A DNA stretch of 64,000 nucleotides, from contig CAZSVI010000001.1 in the NCBI GenBank assembly GCA_964610205.1, positions 1-64,000 on the forward strand, read 5' to 3'. The stretch comes from CAZSVI01 sp964610205 (GTDB lineage: Bacteria; Bacillota; Clostridia; DSM-8532). Shown here one piece after another: positions 1-8,877 of the stretch; the stretch's first letter is position 1, and every line of letters begins with the position of its first letter. A model generated the notes under the pieces. That model was not told the origin of the DNA and did no database searches. It was given only the letters and a program-made list of their open reading frames with translations. Made by a program: the position numbers and the translations under genes.

Positions 1-1
1 A

Positions 2-736
2 ATCATTGATATCAATAATCAAAGCAGTGAATTAACCAAAGCTACAGCACAATTATATATTTTATCCGACGAGGGATATGGAATAATGGCAAACACAACC
101 AAGAGCATGGAGAAAATAGATTCAATTGTAAAAATATCTGTTGATATGATACATAAACTGGAGGCTCATTCTAAGAATATATCTTCCCTGATTGATGTAA
201 TTAATAATATATCCGCTCAAACAAACCTCCTTTCGCTGAACGCGTCAATAGAGGCGGCAAGAGCAGGAGAGGCAGGAAAAGGGTTTGCGGTTGTCGCAGG
301 AGAAATAGGGAAATTGTCAAAGCAGGTAAGTGAATCGTTATTGGATATAGAAGCTATTATTAAGGATCTTCAGGATGAAACTAAAAACGTATGCCAGACT
401 CTTGAGGAAAGCTATCACGAAGCAACAGAGGGTACTAAAATGATAAAAATAACATGGGAAAAATTCCAACAAGTAAATAACGAAGCCAATCTGATTGAGA
501 GTAAAGCTCAGTTAATTGATAAAAATTTAGATATCATTCAAAATAGAAGTAACAGCGTTAAAGAATCATTGGAACATATTTCAGCCATATCGGAAGAGAC
601 TTCCGCAAGCATTGAGCAAACACTGTCCGCAGTCGAACAACAGGATAATTCTTTAAACGATATTGTAAATAACTCCAATGATTTAAATCAATTTTCAAAG
701 GAGCTTAGCGATATCATTAATCAATTTAAGCTTTAG
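2..736 (+). CDS. Methyl-accepting chemotaxis protein, C-terminal part (5' truncated by window)
   Basis: This is the cytoplasmic signalling end of a chemoreceptor. Such proteins form trimers of dimers that control CheA through CheW. The frame is open from base 2 without a start, so the gene begins outside the window; the first internal ATG is at 86. The conserved hairpin tip is visible ([20 protein letters not shown]), followed by a long heptad-rich coiled coil with Glu/Gln-rich stretches typical of methylation helices. The ligand-binding and membrane parts are not in the window. It lies directly upstream of an ABC importer on the same strand, so it may sense a related nutrient; that link is inference. 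Confidence 0.93.
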   Translation: MIDINNQSSELTKATAQLYILSDEGYGIMANTTKSMEKIDSIVKISVDMIHKLEAHSKNISSLIDVINNISAQTNLLSLNASIEAARAGEAGKGFAVVAGEIGKLSKQVSESLLDIEAIIKDLQDETKNVCQTLEESYHEATEGTKMIKITWEKFQQVNNEANLIESKAQLIDKNLDIIQNRSNSVKESLEHISAISEETSASIEQTLSAVEQQDNSLNDIVNNSNDLNQFSKELSDIINQFKL

Positions 737-829
737 AAAGGGTTAATTATTCTGAAATCACAGGTATATACTTCATTTTTTAAGATAATTATACTGAAAT
801 TTAGGTTTATTCAAAAATACAACATATTA

Positions 830-868
830 TATAATGTCTATAAATTAATAGTTATAGGAGGTTTTTAA
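830..868 (+). promoter_or_regulatory. Probable -10 box and strong RBS for the binding-protein gene
   Basis: A TATAAT hexamer at 830-835 is followed by ATAGGAGGTTTTTAA directly before the ATG at 869. The -35 is weak (TTTATT around 806), which suggests activator dependence. The downstream AraC-type regulator could be that activator, by inference. Confidence 0.5.
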
Positions 869-1948
869 ATGAAAAAGGTTTTATCAGTGTTATTGGTTCT
901 ATGCATAATTATGGGACTGGCCGCCTGCGTAAGCATCCCAACACAACAGCCGACTACAGCGGATAGTTCAAGCGGTGACTCAGCGGGAAGTACACTAACT
1001 GAGCCTACTACCTCAAAAGCATCCGGCAATTTGGTTATTTATTGTCCGCATCCACTTGCGTTTATTAACCCCTTGGTAAGTGAATTCGAATCGCAAACAG
1101 GAATTAAAGTTGAAGTTATTGCAGCAGGAACAGGAGAGCTTCTTAAAAGAGTTGAATCTGAACAGGGAAATCCCCTAGGTGATATTTTCTGGGGCGGTTC
1201 ACTTTCAACGATGAAGCCTCAAATGCAATTATTCGAAAATTATCAATCGGCTAACGAACCATATGTACAGGAAGCCATGAAAAACACAGAGGGACCCCTT
1301 ACCAGATTTACAGACATCCCAAGTGTGCTTATGATAAATACCGATCTTATCGGTGACATTGAAGTGAAAGGCTATGCGGATTTACTCAAACCTGAATTAA
1401 AAGGGAAAATAGCCCACTGCGATCCTTCCAAATCATCATCATCCTATGAACACCTAATTAATATGCTCTATGCCATGGGCAACGGCGATCCGGAAAACGG
1501 ATGGGATTATGTTCATGAATTATGCAAAAACCTTGACGGTAAGTTATTAAGCGGATCTTCAGCGGTATATAAAGGTGTGGCCGATGGTGAATATGTCGTT
1601 GGCCTTACTTTTGAAGAAGGCGGAGCCAAATATGTATCTGACGGAGCACCGGTCAAACTGGTCTATATGGAAGAAGGGGTTATTTCCAAAGCAGATGGCG
1701 TATACATAATTAAAGATGCAAAAAACATGGATAATGCGAAAAATTTTATTGATTTTGTAACAGGTAAAGATGCGCAGACAATTATTGTCGAGCAGCTAAA
1801 CCGCCGTTCGGTAAGAACTGACGTGCCGGCTCCAAGTTACTTAACTCAAAAGGAAGACATTAATATCATCTTTGATGAAGAGGAAGTAGTTCTTACTAAA
1901 AAGACTGAGTGGATTGAGAAATTTCTGGATATCTTCACAAGCTATTAA
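869..1948 (+). CDS. ABC transporter substrate-binding lipoprotein, iron(III)-type
   Basis: This is the extracellular binding protein of an importer. The first 20 residues form a lipoprotein signal with lipobox LAAC (lipidated Cys20), followed by a Ser/Thr-rich tether. The mature part resembles the family-1 Fe(III)/2-aminoethylphosphonate binding proteins (FbpA/FutA-like): it has an N-terminal strand LVIYCPHPLAF, a DIFWGGS motif, and about 359 residues in all. It is followed by a hairpin and then the cognate ATPase and fused permease, a standard Fbp gene order. The ligand cannot be told from sequence. Iron is the commonest ligand in the family, but phosphonates or other small anions are possible. 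Confidence 0.85.
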   Translation: MKKVLSVLLVLCIIMGLAACVSIPTQQPTTADSSSGDSAGSTLTEPTTSKASGNLVIYCPHPLAFINPLVSEFESQTGIKVEVIAAGTGELLKRVESEQGNPLGDIFWGGSLSTMKPQMQLFENYQSANEPYVQEAMKNTEGPLTRFTDIPSVLMINTDLIGDIEVKGYADLLKPELKGKIAHCDPSKSSSSYEHLINMLYAMGNGDPENGWDYVHELCKNLDGKLLSGSSAVYKGVADGEYVVGLTFEEGGAKYVSDGAPVKLVYMEEGVISKADGVYIIKDAKNMDNAKNFIDFVTGKDAQTIIVEQLNRRSVRTDVPAPSYLTQKEDINIIFDEEEVVLTKKTEWIEKFLDIFTSY

Positions 1949-1985
1949 AGGTAAGTTCAATAAATTGGACTAAACAGATTTTAGT

Positions 1986-2018
1986 GAAAAAGCTCGCAAC
2001 TCTGTTGTGGGCTTTTTC
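1986..2018 (+). terminator. Hairpin between binding protein and ATPase genes (attenuating terminator)
   Basis: GAAAAAGC...GCTTTTTC pairs around an inner CAAC/GTTG stem, in the 114-base gap after the binding-protein stop. It ends in T-rich sequence. It probably limits read-through or protects the upstream mRNA, so the binding protein is made in excess. Confidence 0.65.
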
Positions 2019-2062
2019 AGACAAATGGTACCCAGAAAATGATGGCAAAGGAGTAAACGGCT

Positions 2063-3181
2063 ATGAGTGACACCATTAGCATTGAAAATGTTGTAAAAAT
2101 ATTTGACGGTTTGACAATAATTCCGGGTCTTTCGGCTTATATCAAAAATGGAGAGTTTTTTACTCTTTTAGGACCCTCCGGCTGCGGAAAAACAACCCTG
2201 CTGCGTATGATAGCCGGTTTTAACAGTATAGAGAGCGGAGAGATTAAGATTAATGATCAGGTAATAAACAATATTCCCGCACATAAAAGAAATATTGGCA
2301 TGGTATTTCAAAACTATGCTATATTTCCTCACTTGACAGTGCGACAAAACGTTGAATATGGCTTAAAAATAAGAAAAGTGAATCGCAAGGAAATAAAGGA
2401 AAAAGTAGATAAAATATTAGAGGCTGTTAAAATCAAGGAATATGAAAACCGGCTTCCGGAAAAACTATCCGGAGGACAACAGCAGCGGGTTGCCCTGTCC
2501 AGGGCGATTGTTATTCATCCAAGAGTACTTCTTATGGATGAACCGCTTTCCAATTTGGATGCAAAACTAAGAATAGAGATGAGAGCTGCAATTCGGGACA
2601 TACAGAAGCAAGTTGGTATAACAACCGTATATGTAACACACGATCAGGAAGAAGCACTTGCAATCTCGGATAGAATCGCCGTTATGAATGAGGGCGTAAT
2701 ACAACAGATAGGTACTCCGGAGTACATATATACCAGGCCAGACAATGTGTTTGTTTCTACCTTTATAGGTCACTCTAATTTATTTCATGGAATTATAGGC
2801 CAGGATGATAAAGGAACTTTCGTTAAGTTCATTAATAATTATAAAACCTATATGACAAATCTGTCACAGGATTTTAAAGAAGGGCAGAAAGTAATACTAT
2901 CTGTGCGACCCGAAGAGTTCAGTTTGAGCAACGAGGGATTAAAGGTTAAAATTAAAAACCGAACCTTTTTGGGAAGAACCACAAATTATGAATTGGAATG
3001 CCTTGAATGCATGGCCCTTGACAACCAGCCATCCATTGAATTTTCGCAGGATGTAGGACAGGCAAGCAGGATATTTTCTGTCGGAGAAACATTAATACTA
3101 AAGCCATCGGGATTTAAAATTAATGTTTTCACCGACGACGGGCAAAAAAGTTTAGTTCAGGAGGTGGCAGAAAGTGAATAG
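2063..3181 (+). CDS. ABC transporter ATP-binding protein (FbpC/PotA-type)
   Basis: This is the cytoplasmic ATPase that powers the importer. Walker A GPSGCGKTT lies at residues 37-45. Further on are a Q-loop (MVFQNYAIFPHLTV), the signature LSGGQQQR, Walker B LLMDEP and the H-loop VTHDQEE. A C-terminal regulatory region of about 130 residues, TOBE-like, matches the usual length for FbpC/PotA (about 350-370 residues). Its last codons overlap the start of the permease by 8 bases, implying translational coupling. It is part of the operon with the binding protein at 869 and the permease at 3174. Confidence 0.92.
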   Translation: MSDTISIENVVKIFDGLTIIPGLSAYIKNGEFFTLLGPSGCGKTTLLRMIAGFNSIESGEIKINDQVINNIPAHKRNIGMVFQNYAIFPHLTVRQNVEYGLKIRKVNRKEIKEKVDKILEAVKIKEYENRLPEKLSGGQQQRVALSRAIVIHPRVLLMDEPLSNLDAKLRIEMRAAIRDIQKQVGITTVYVTHDQEEALAISDRIAVMNEGVIQQIGTPEYIYTRPDNVFVSTFIGHSNLFHGIIGQDDKGTFVKFINNYKTYMTNLSQDFKEGQKVILSVRPEEFSLSNEGLKVKIKNRTFLGRTTNYELECLECMALDNQPSIEFSQDVGQASRIFSVGETLILKPSGFKINVFTDDGQKSLVQEVAESE

Positions 3182-4832
3182 AAAGCGCCGCTTCAAATCG
3201 GATTTTTGGAGCATCACCACAATTATAATAGTATTCCTGTTTATTATCTTCCTTGCCTATCCGCTTCTATCGCTATTTGCAAGCGGTTTCAGGCATACAC
3301 AGACACATGAGCTTACTATGGTTAACTTTGCAAAGTTTTTTTCAAAAAAGTACTACATGAGGGCTTTATGGCGAAGCTTCGCAGTAACAACCTGCACAAC
3401 GGTATCAGCTATTCTTATTGGTGCTCCCCTGGCTTATTTTACGACTGTTTATAAAATAAAAGGCAGAGGTCTGGTTGATATTTTGATTATTATATCCATG
3501 CTTTCTCCGCCGTTTATAGGTGCCTACTCATGGATTCTTCTCGCAGGCCGCAGCGGTATTTTAACTAAATTCTTTTCTAATACCTTTGGCATTACCACAC
3601 CGTCCATATATGGATTCGGAGGTATATTGCTTGTATTGACCCTGAAGCTCTTTCCATTTATATATCTGTATACTGCAGGCGCCCTGAAGAAGGTAGATGC
3701 TTCGCTGGGTGAAGCTGCCGAAAGTTTGGGGTGCAGCGGGTTCAAAAAAGTAACGACTGTAATTCTGCCGTTGATTACTCCTACAATTTTAGCGGGCTCC
3801 TTATTAGTTTTTATGAATGCACTGGCCGATTTCGGTACACCAATGCTTATTGGTGAGGGTTATGTGGTCATGCCTGTACTTATTTACAGTGAGTTTATAA
3901 GCGAGATGGGAGGCCAGGCAAATTTCGCTGCCGCCCTGGCAGTCATCATGGTTCTGATAACTGCTCTCATGTTTATCGGACAAAAGTATATTGTAAACAA
4001 GAAGTCATTTACCATGAGTTCATTGAGACCTATCAGAGCAAAAAACCTGAATGGAGCGAAAAATGTGTTTCTGCATATATGCATATATTTTATAGTTTCT
4101 TTAGCTATAATACCGCAAGTCACCGTAATCTATACGTCCTTTAAAGCAACCAGCGGTGCCATATTTACAAACGGGTTCTCATTAAGAAGCTATAAAACAG
4201 TTTTCAGCAACTTGGGCAGAGCGATTACAAATACATATATTTTCGGCCTGATTGCAATTTTAATCGTCATACTGCTGGCCATACTTATTGCCTATGTTAC
4301 AATCAGAAGAAGAAACTGGCTCACTAATGTTGTTGATACGATGACAATGTTCCCTTATATTATTCCGGGCTCGGTACTTGGTATTACTCTGCTTCTTTCC
4401 TTTAATAAAAAGCCTGTGCTGTTAAGCGGCACCGCAATTATTATTATTATTGCTTTTGTAATCCGGCGTTTGCCTTACACATTGCGTTCCAGTGCGGCAA
4501 TTCTGTATCAAATAAGTCCAAGTATGGAAGAAGCTTCAATAAGCCTTGGTGATTCTCCACTTAAATCATTCTTTAAAGTAACGGTTATTATGATGCTGCC
4601 CGGAGTTTTTTCCGGAGCGATTTTGAGCTGGATAACAATAATCAACGAATTAAGCGCTTCCATTATACTTTATACCGGCGCCACCCGCACCATGTCCGTT
4701 TCCATTTATACGGAGGTTATCCGCGCCAGTTACGGAACGGCCGCTGCACTTTCAACTATTTTAACCTTAACAACAATTATTTCATTATTGATATTTTTCA
4801 AATTATCTGGTAAAAAAGAAGTGATGCTATAA
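3174..4832 (+). CDS. ABC transporter permease, two-domain fused (FbpB-type)
   Basis: This integral membrane permease carries both halves in one chain of 552 residues with about 12 hydrophobic segments. Each half has the EAA loop that contacts the ATPase: EAAESLGCSGF near residue 180 and EEASISLGDSPL near residue 455. This duplicated arrangement is typical of FbpB/SfuB ferric permeases. The start overlaps the ATPase stop. The kinase gene follows after 3 bases, tying the sensor to the transporter operon. Confidence 0.92.
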   Translation: MNRKRRFKSDFWSITTIIIVFLFIIFLAYPLLSLFASGFRHTQTHELTMVNFAKFFSKKYYMRALWRSFAVTTCTTVSAILIGAPLAYFTTVYKIKGRGLVDILIIISMLSPPFIGAYSWILLAGRSGILTKFFSNTFGITTPSIYGFGGILLVLTLKLFPFIYLYTAGALKKVDASLGEAAESLGCSGFKKVTTVILPLITPTILAGSLLVFMNALADFGTPMLIGEGYVVMPVLIYSEFISEMGGQANFAAALAVIMVLITALMFIGQKYIVNKKSFTMSSLRPIRAKNLNGAKNVFLHICIYFIVSLAIIPQVTVIYTSFKATSGAIFTNGFSLRSYKTVFSNLGRAITNTYIFGLIAILIVILLAILIAYVTIRRRNWLTNVVDTMTMFPYIIPGSVLGITLLLSFNKKPVLLSGTAIIIIIAFVIRRLPYTLRSSAAILYQISPSMEEASISLGDSPLKSFFKVTVIMMLPGVFSGAILSWITIINELSASIILYTGATRTMSVSIYTEVIRASYGTAAALSTILTLTTIISLLIFFKLSGKKEVML

Positions 4833-4835
4833 ATA

Positions 4836-6560
4836 TTGTTAGGTAGGTATAATTGGGTGGAGAATAAGCAGAGTTACTTTAAGAATAATATCCGACGGAT
4901 TTTTTTGCTTTATGCAATCATACCTGTTTTGCTTATAACTTTTATTTGCCTTTTTGTATTCTGGGGTGCATGGCGGTATTCTTTGGAAGAAATTACAAAA
5001 ATAGATAACCGGGTTATAGCCGCTGATCTGGAAACAGCCATCACTTCGTATATGGAAAGGGCCAAATATTTTGCGGTTCATAAAAATATTCTGGATGATC
5101 CGATTGATATAAACACAAGAGTTGAAATATTTGAAAGCATATATAAAATTGCAAATAGTCTCGGCAGAAGAGCAAATTTATATGTTTTTGATAATGAATT
5201 TAAACCTGTGATCTCTTCAACAAGGAGCATTCCAAGCTATCTTGACGGTAATTATTATGAAAACTGGGGCATAGTAAGAAAGATGACTCACCAGCCCGAC
5301 GAAATAGCGTTAAAGGTTGTTGAAGGAGAGAGTTCACATTCTATGAGGCTTCTTATAGGCAAGGCCATAATAGGGGAGAAAAAAAATGAAGGTTATATCA
5401 TCTTAGTTATGGATAGCAGGGAATTCACAACAAAAATTGCCTCCCTGGAATCCCAGACTATTATCACCGATGAATTTGGCTGGGTATATGCAACAAACAA
5501 TTATAGTTTTCTGGACAATCTGAATCGGTTTTACAGGAATAATGAAGGAGAAGATGATTACATCAAAAATAATCTGGGGAGTTATTATATTACTACGACC
5601 TCTATTTTAAACAATCAGATACAAATACATTCAATTTCTTCCCTAAGCAGCCAATCATATATGTTCCGGGCTATAAGTGCGGTTTTGTTCATTGTTTTTT
5701 CCATGATGATTATAGCGGTGTTCATTAGTACAAAACAAATGGCCGCAAAAAAAACCAAAGATATATATGAAATAATACGGGCGTTTGAAAAAGTAAAAGA
5801 AGGGAATCTGGATACTTATATAGATATATCAAGTAATGATGAATTTGAGATTATTGGTGAATCCTACAATCTGATGCTGGATAGTTTAAAGAAACAAATT
5901 GAAACAAATGAGGAAATGGGAAGGCTGTTGATTTCTTCACAGACAAAACAGTTGGAAACACAATTCAATCCCCATTTCTTATATAATACATTAGAGAATA
6001 TCAGGTATATGTGCAGATTAAATCCTTCTTCCGCAAGCAATATGATTTACAATCTGTCAAAATTATTGCGTTACAGCATCAATAATGTGCAGGAGGAGGT
6101 AGTAGTAAAAGAGGATATCGCTTATACAAAAAATTATATGAGTATATTAAGACACCGCTTTAACAAGCGTTTTCAATATCGTATTTATATCTCAAAAGAA
6201 ATAGAGCAGTGCATTATTCCGAAATTAACCATTCAGCCGATGATTGAAAACTCTATTAAATACGGATTTGATGGAAATGATAGTTTAAAAGTAGAGATAA
6301 GGGGGTATAAGAAAGATGGCAAGTTAATACTTGTCTGCTCCGATAATGGCTCGGGGATTAATTTGAAAACCCTTGAGGAGATAAGACATATTTTAAGCGC
6401 TGAAAGTAATAAAACAAACCATACAGGATTATTTAACATACATAGACGAATTCAGCTTATGTACGGGGAGGAATATGGGGTTCATCTTGAAAGTGAACCC
6501 CATAATGGTACGGTTGTAAGTGTCGTTATACCTGTAAAATACAGGGCCAGTGTTTTGTAA
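4836..6560 (+). CDS. Sensor histidine kinase, YesM/LytS-type
   Basis: This is a membrane sensor kinase. An N-terminal membrane helix (about residues 20-42) is followed by an extracellular sensing region of about 230 residues, a second membrane helix near 280-303, a HAMP linker, the His_kinase segment with phospho-acceptor motif QFNPHFLYN, and an ATPase domain with N-box (PMIENSIKYGF) and G-box DNGSGI. The annotated start is TTG. A GTG seven codons later (4857), preceded by AGGTAGG, is an equally good start. The gene sits 3 bases after the permease and its partner regulator is at 6778. It probably reports on the imported substrate. Confidence 0.92.
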   Translation: MLGRYNWVENKQSYFKNNIRRIFLLYAIIPVLLITFICLFVFWGAWRYSLEEITKIDNRVIAADLETAITSYMERAKYFAVHKNILDDPIDINTRVEIFESIYKIANSLGRRANLYVFDNEFKPVISSTRSIPSYLDGNYYENWGIVRKMTHQPDEIALKVVEGESSHSMRLLIGKAIIGEKKNEGYIILVMDSREFTTKIASLESQTIITDEFGWVYATNNYSFLDNLNRFYRNNEGEDDYIKNNLGSYYITTTSILNNQIQIHSISSLSSQSYMFRAISAVLFIVFSMMIIAVFISTKQMAAKKTKDIYEIIRAFEKVKEGNLDTYIDISSNDEFEIIGESYNLMLDSLKKQIETNEEMGRLLISSQTKQLETQFNPHFLYNTLENIRYMCRLNPSSASNMIYNLSKLLRYSINNVQEEVVVKEDIAYTKNYMSILRHRFNKRFQYRIYISKEIEQCIIPKLTIQPMIENSIKYGFDGNDSLKVEIRGYKKDGKLILVCSDNGSGINLKTLEEIRHILSAESNKTNHTGLFNIHRRIQLMYGEEYGVHLESEPHNGTVVSVVIPVKYRASVL

Positions 6561-6597
6561 CGCTTCATTTTATTAGTAATTTTCAAAGCGTTACAAA
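6554..6597. promoter_or_regulatory. 12-bp perfect inverted repeat at the 3' end of the kinase gene
   Basis: TTTGTAACGCTT (6554-6565) and AAGCGTTACAAA (6586-6597) are exact inverted repeats separated by 20 bases. A further CGTTACA half-site occurs at 6641-6647. No T-run follows, so an operator reading is at least as likely as a terminator. The site lies in the 217-base gap before the response-regulator gene. Confidence 0.45.
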
Positions 6598-6777
6598 TAC
6601 ACTTCCTTGATGTTGTGGACTGCACACCTTAAAAAACATACGTTACAGGCCACCGGTATTTTGCAGTCTAAATAAGTTGAAAAAGAAAAAATTAAAAGAT
6701 TATGAATATACTCTCTTATTTTGTCCCTGGACACCAATATAGTTTAATTCACAAGATCACTGGCAAGGAGAATGTAT

Positions 6778-7557
6778 ATGTTGAAGATAATCATAGTTGA
6801 AGATGAGGATTTCATTCGTAAAGGCATAATGTATACCATAAACTGGTTAAGCATGGACTGTGTTATCGTTGCTGATGCCGCAGACGGCGAGGAAGGGTTG
6901 GAAAAAATTATTAAATACGAGCCCGATATTGTTATTACCGATATAAAAATGCCAAAGATGGACGGTATGGAGATGATATGCAAAGCTCAGAAGTATGTGC
7001 GGTTCTATAGTTTGATTCTAACCAGCTATTCGGAGTTTGATTATGCAAAAAAGGCAATAGAATTAAGAGCCTATGATTATTTGCTTAAACCGGTGGATGA
7101 AGGAAAAATCAAAAGGATTATAAATACATTACATAATGAAATTGATACCAGCAGAAAAGAAGCCTTATTATTAGAAAACACCAGAAATAACGAAAGCTAT
7201 CTTGATTTGAATTATTATATGCAGGCTGATTATAAAGAAAATAACTTTGTAAAGACCGCAATTCAAAAAATCGCGGATAATTATGTTGAAAAGATAAGTG
7301 TTGAATCTATTTCGGAAGAAATTGGTGTCAGCGCAAGTTATTTAAGCCGTAAATTTAAAGAGGCTACTAATCACACTTTCCTGGATTTACTTAACAGGTA
7401 CAGGGTTCAACAGGCTGTAAAATTATTATGCACCGAAAAATACCGGGTTTATGAAATTTCAGACATGACAGGCTTCAGTGATTACAAACATTTCTGCGCA
7501 GTCTTTAAAAAATACACATCAATGTCTCCGACAGGGTTTATAAAAAGGAGACGATAA
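6778..7557 (+). CDS. Response regulator with AraC-type DNA-binding domain (YesN-type)
   Basis: This is the partner of the kinase at 4836. The receiver domain has acidic residues at VEDED, phospho-acceptor Asp in DIVITDIKMPKMDGME, and the conserved Lys in LLKPVDEG. The C-terminal 100 residues form two AraC helix-turn-helix units (SVESISEEIGVSASYLSRKF and the ISDMTGFSDYKHFCAVFKKY segment). An upstream ATG at 6772 is only one base from the AAGGAG site. The ATG at 6778 has 7-base spacing and gives the usual MLKIIIVEDED beginning. Probable target: the transporter operon at 869. Confidence 0.92.
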   Translation: MLKIIIVEDEDFIRKGIMYTINWLSMDCVIVADAADGEEGLEKIIKYEPDIVITDIKMPKMDGMEMICKAQKYVRFYSLILTSYSEFDYAKKAIELRAYDYLLKPVDEGKIKRIINTLHNEIDTSRKEALLLENTRNNESYLDLNYYMQADYKENNFVKTAIQKIADNYVEKISVESISEEIGVSASYLSRKFKEATNHTFLDLLNRYRVQQAVKLLCTEKYRVYEISDMTGFSDYKHFCAVFKKYTSMSPTGFIKRRR

Positions 7558-7579
7558 ACGGCTGCGTATGATATAATTT

Positions 7580-8668
7580 TTATCGGTTTGCAGCGGAGTC
7601 GTCATTTTGTTTGATGCTTAAAACTTTCATGCTTTTACGGGACTGTATAACGGTAACATAGTATTCTTCATAAGTTAAACCGCTGTTATAAATATCTTCC
7701 GCAAATTCCTGCCCTACATATCTCAAATGCCATGGCTCATAATTGTATCCGGTGATATGTTCCTTTCCTTCCGGATAGCGGATAATAAAACCATACTCAT
7801 GGGCTTTATCCTTATACCATTCGTACTCCCCTGTATTAAGAACACTGTAACTGTTTAAGACCACATCCACAGCCAGCCCCGTATGGTGCTCGCTATGCCC
7901 GCCCCTTGAATTCAAACTGTCAACATCTTCTATTGTACGGCCGCTGTTAACGGCATTATTCCATATGGCATGCTGGGTGGAAATGCTTCTGTAGGTACCG
8001 TATGCAGTAATATTAAGATTTATTTGTTTCGCGGCTTCGTGCATTTTTATAAAGGCCTGGGCGGCTTCTTCCCTGAGGTGTTGGGGTCCTCTTCCCGGTG
8101 CGCACATGGAGGGCTCCAGTTCAACAAGTTCCGGTTTGAAATCATCGGGGAGCTTGTTGTACTTATTAACCAGAACAGTAATATCATATCCGTCTTCCAA
8201 CATCTTAATATTTTTATAAAAATCGTTGTCCAGACCTATATTAACGTCCGTTATAACCTTCTCATGTGTAAAGTCCGGGTTTTGGACCTGATAGTCATAA
8301 TACCTTTCAGCATACTCTTCCTTATAATAAGGCAATTGTGAGTATGCAAAAAACAAATCCTCCGCTGTACCTGCTGAAGAAATCTCCGTACCTGCTTTTT
8401 CTGAATCTTCAAAAAAACTGCCTGTCCCATTTTTCCCCTGTATGCCATCAGGATCTGTTTTTTTATCCTTTGGTATGTCCCCTGAAGGTTGTTCTCCAGG
8501 CTGAATCAGGCTCAGCTTCTGTAAATCATCAACACTGTTGAAAACCTGCCGTTCGGCTTTTATTGCATTTCGCTGCTGCAGTACATTTGAACAGGCAATA
8601 AGTATTATTATTAAAAAGACGTTTATTATTGACAGGACACACAATTTACGTCTTCGACTGCGCTTCAC
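7580..8668 (-). CDS. VanY-family D-alanyl-D-alanine carboxypeptidase (peptidase M15B)
   Basis: This is a membrane-anchored wall enzyme that trims the terminal D-Ala of stem peptides. An N-terminal hydrophobic anchor (about residues 10-26) is followed by a low-complexity linker and the M15 catalytic domain. The zinc site motifs are SRGGHSEHHTGLAVDV (His and Asp ligands) and EPWHLRYVG (catalytic Glu-x-x-His). The start is GTG with AGGGGGAAT upstream. The Shine-Dalgarno lies inside one arm of a long inverted repeat that also brackets the -10 box. No van resistance ligase genes are nearby, so a housekeeping wall-remodelling role is more likely than glycopeptide resistance. Confidence 0.9.
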   Translation of the reverse strand: MKRSRRRKLCVLSIINVFLIIILIACSNVLQQRNAIKAERQVFNSVDDLQKLSLIQPGEQPSGDIPKDKKTDPDGIQGKNGTGSFFEDSEKAGTEISSAGTAEDLFFAYSQLPYYKEEYAERYYDYQVQNPDFTHEKVITDVNIGLDNDFYKNIKMLEDGYDITVLVNKYNKLPDDFKPELVELEPSMCAPGRGPQHLREEAAQAFIKMHEAAKQINLNITAYGTYRSISTQHAIWNNAVNSGRTIEDVDSLNSRGGHSEHHTGLAVDVVLNSYSVLNTGEYEWYKDKAHEYGFIIRYPEGKEHITGYNYEPWHLRYVGQEFAEDIYNSGLTYEEYYVTVIQSRKSMKVLSIKQNDDSAANR

Positions 8669-8676
8669 AAAGGATT

Positions 8677-8729
8677 CCCCCTAAATAGAGTATATGATAT
8701 TATATTAACTCTATTTGGGGATTTGTCAA
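8677..8729 (-). promoter_or_regulatory. Promoter overlapped by a long inverted repeat (candidate operator or SD-masking hairpin) of the vanY-like gene
   Basis: On the minus strand, TTGACA (8729-8724) and TAATAT (8707-8702) are 16 bases apart. CCCC-AAATAGAGT (8720-8708) and ACTCTATTT-A-GGGG (8691-8678) form an inverted repeat of 13 pairs with one bulged base, flanking the -10. The GGGG arm is the gene's Shine-Dalgarno, so the same sequence could bind a repressor as DNA or hide the RBS as RNA. Confidence 0.6.
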
Positions 8730-8786
8730 GTTATGTCGAACAAAATCGAATTGTCTGTTGTTTTATTTGATTAATGAAAGTACACG

Positions 8787-8866
8787 AAGCGGGTGGTTCG
8801 GATACTTTATCGTGTCGAGGCATTGCCGGCGCGCTCCAGTGCTGGGCTATTCTTCCTGGGGGGGGG
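8787..8866 (-). repeat. Fragment related to the 54.3 kb fold-back element, with a G9 tract
   Basis: AGCGGGTGGTTCGGAT at 8788 onward matches the reverse complement of the outer arm of the fold-back near 54475-54490, with one mismatch over about 20 bases before it diverges. The segment is GC-richer than its surroundings and ends in nine consecutive G (8858-8866). No gene is seen between 8669 and 8877. Confidence 0.4.
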
Positions 8867-8877
8867 CGTTCCAAAAG

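Noticed and set aside
7580..8668. Vancomycin resistance locus
   Set aside because: Only a VanY-type carboxypeptidase is present; no VanA/H/X or VanRS genes adjoin it.
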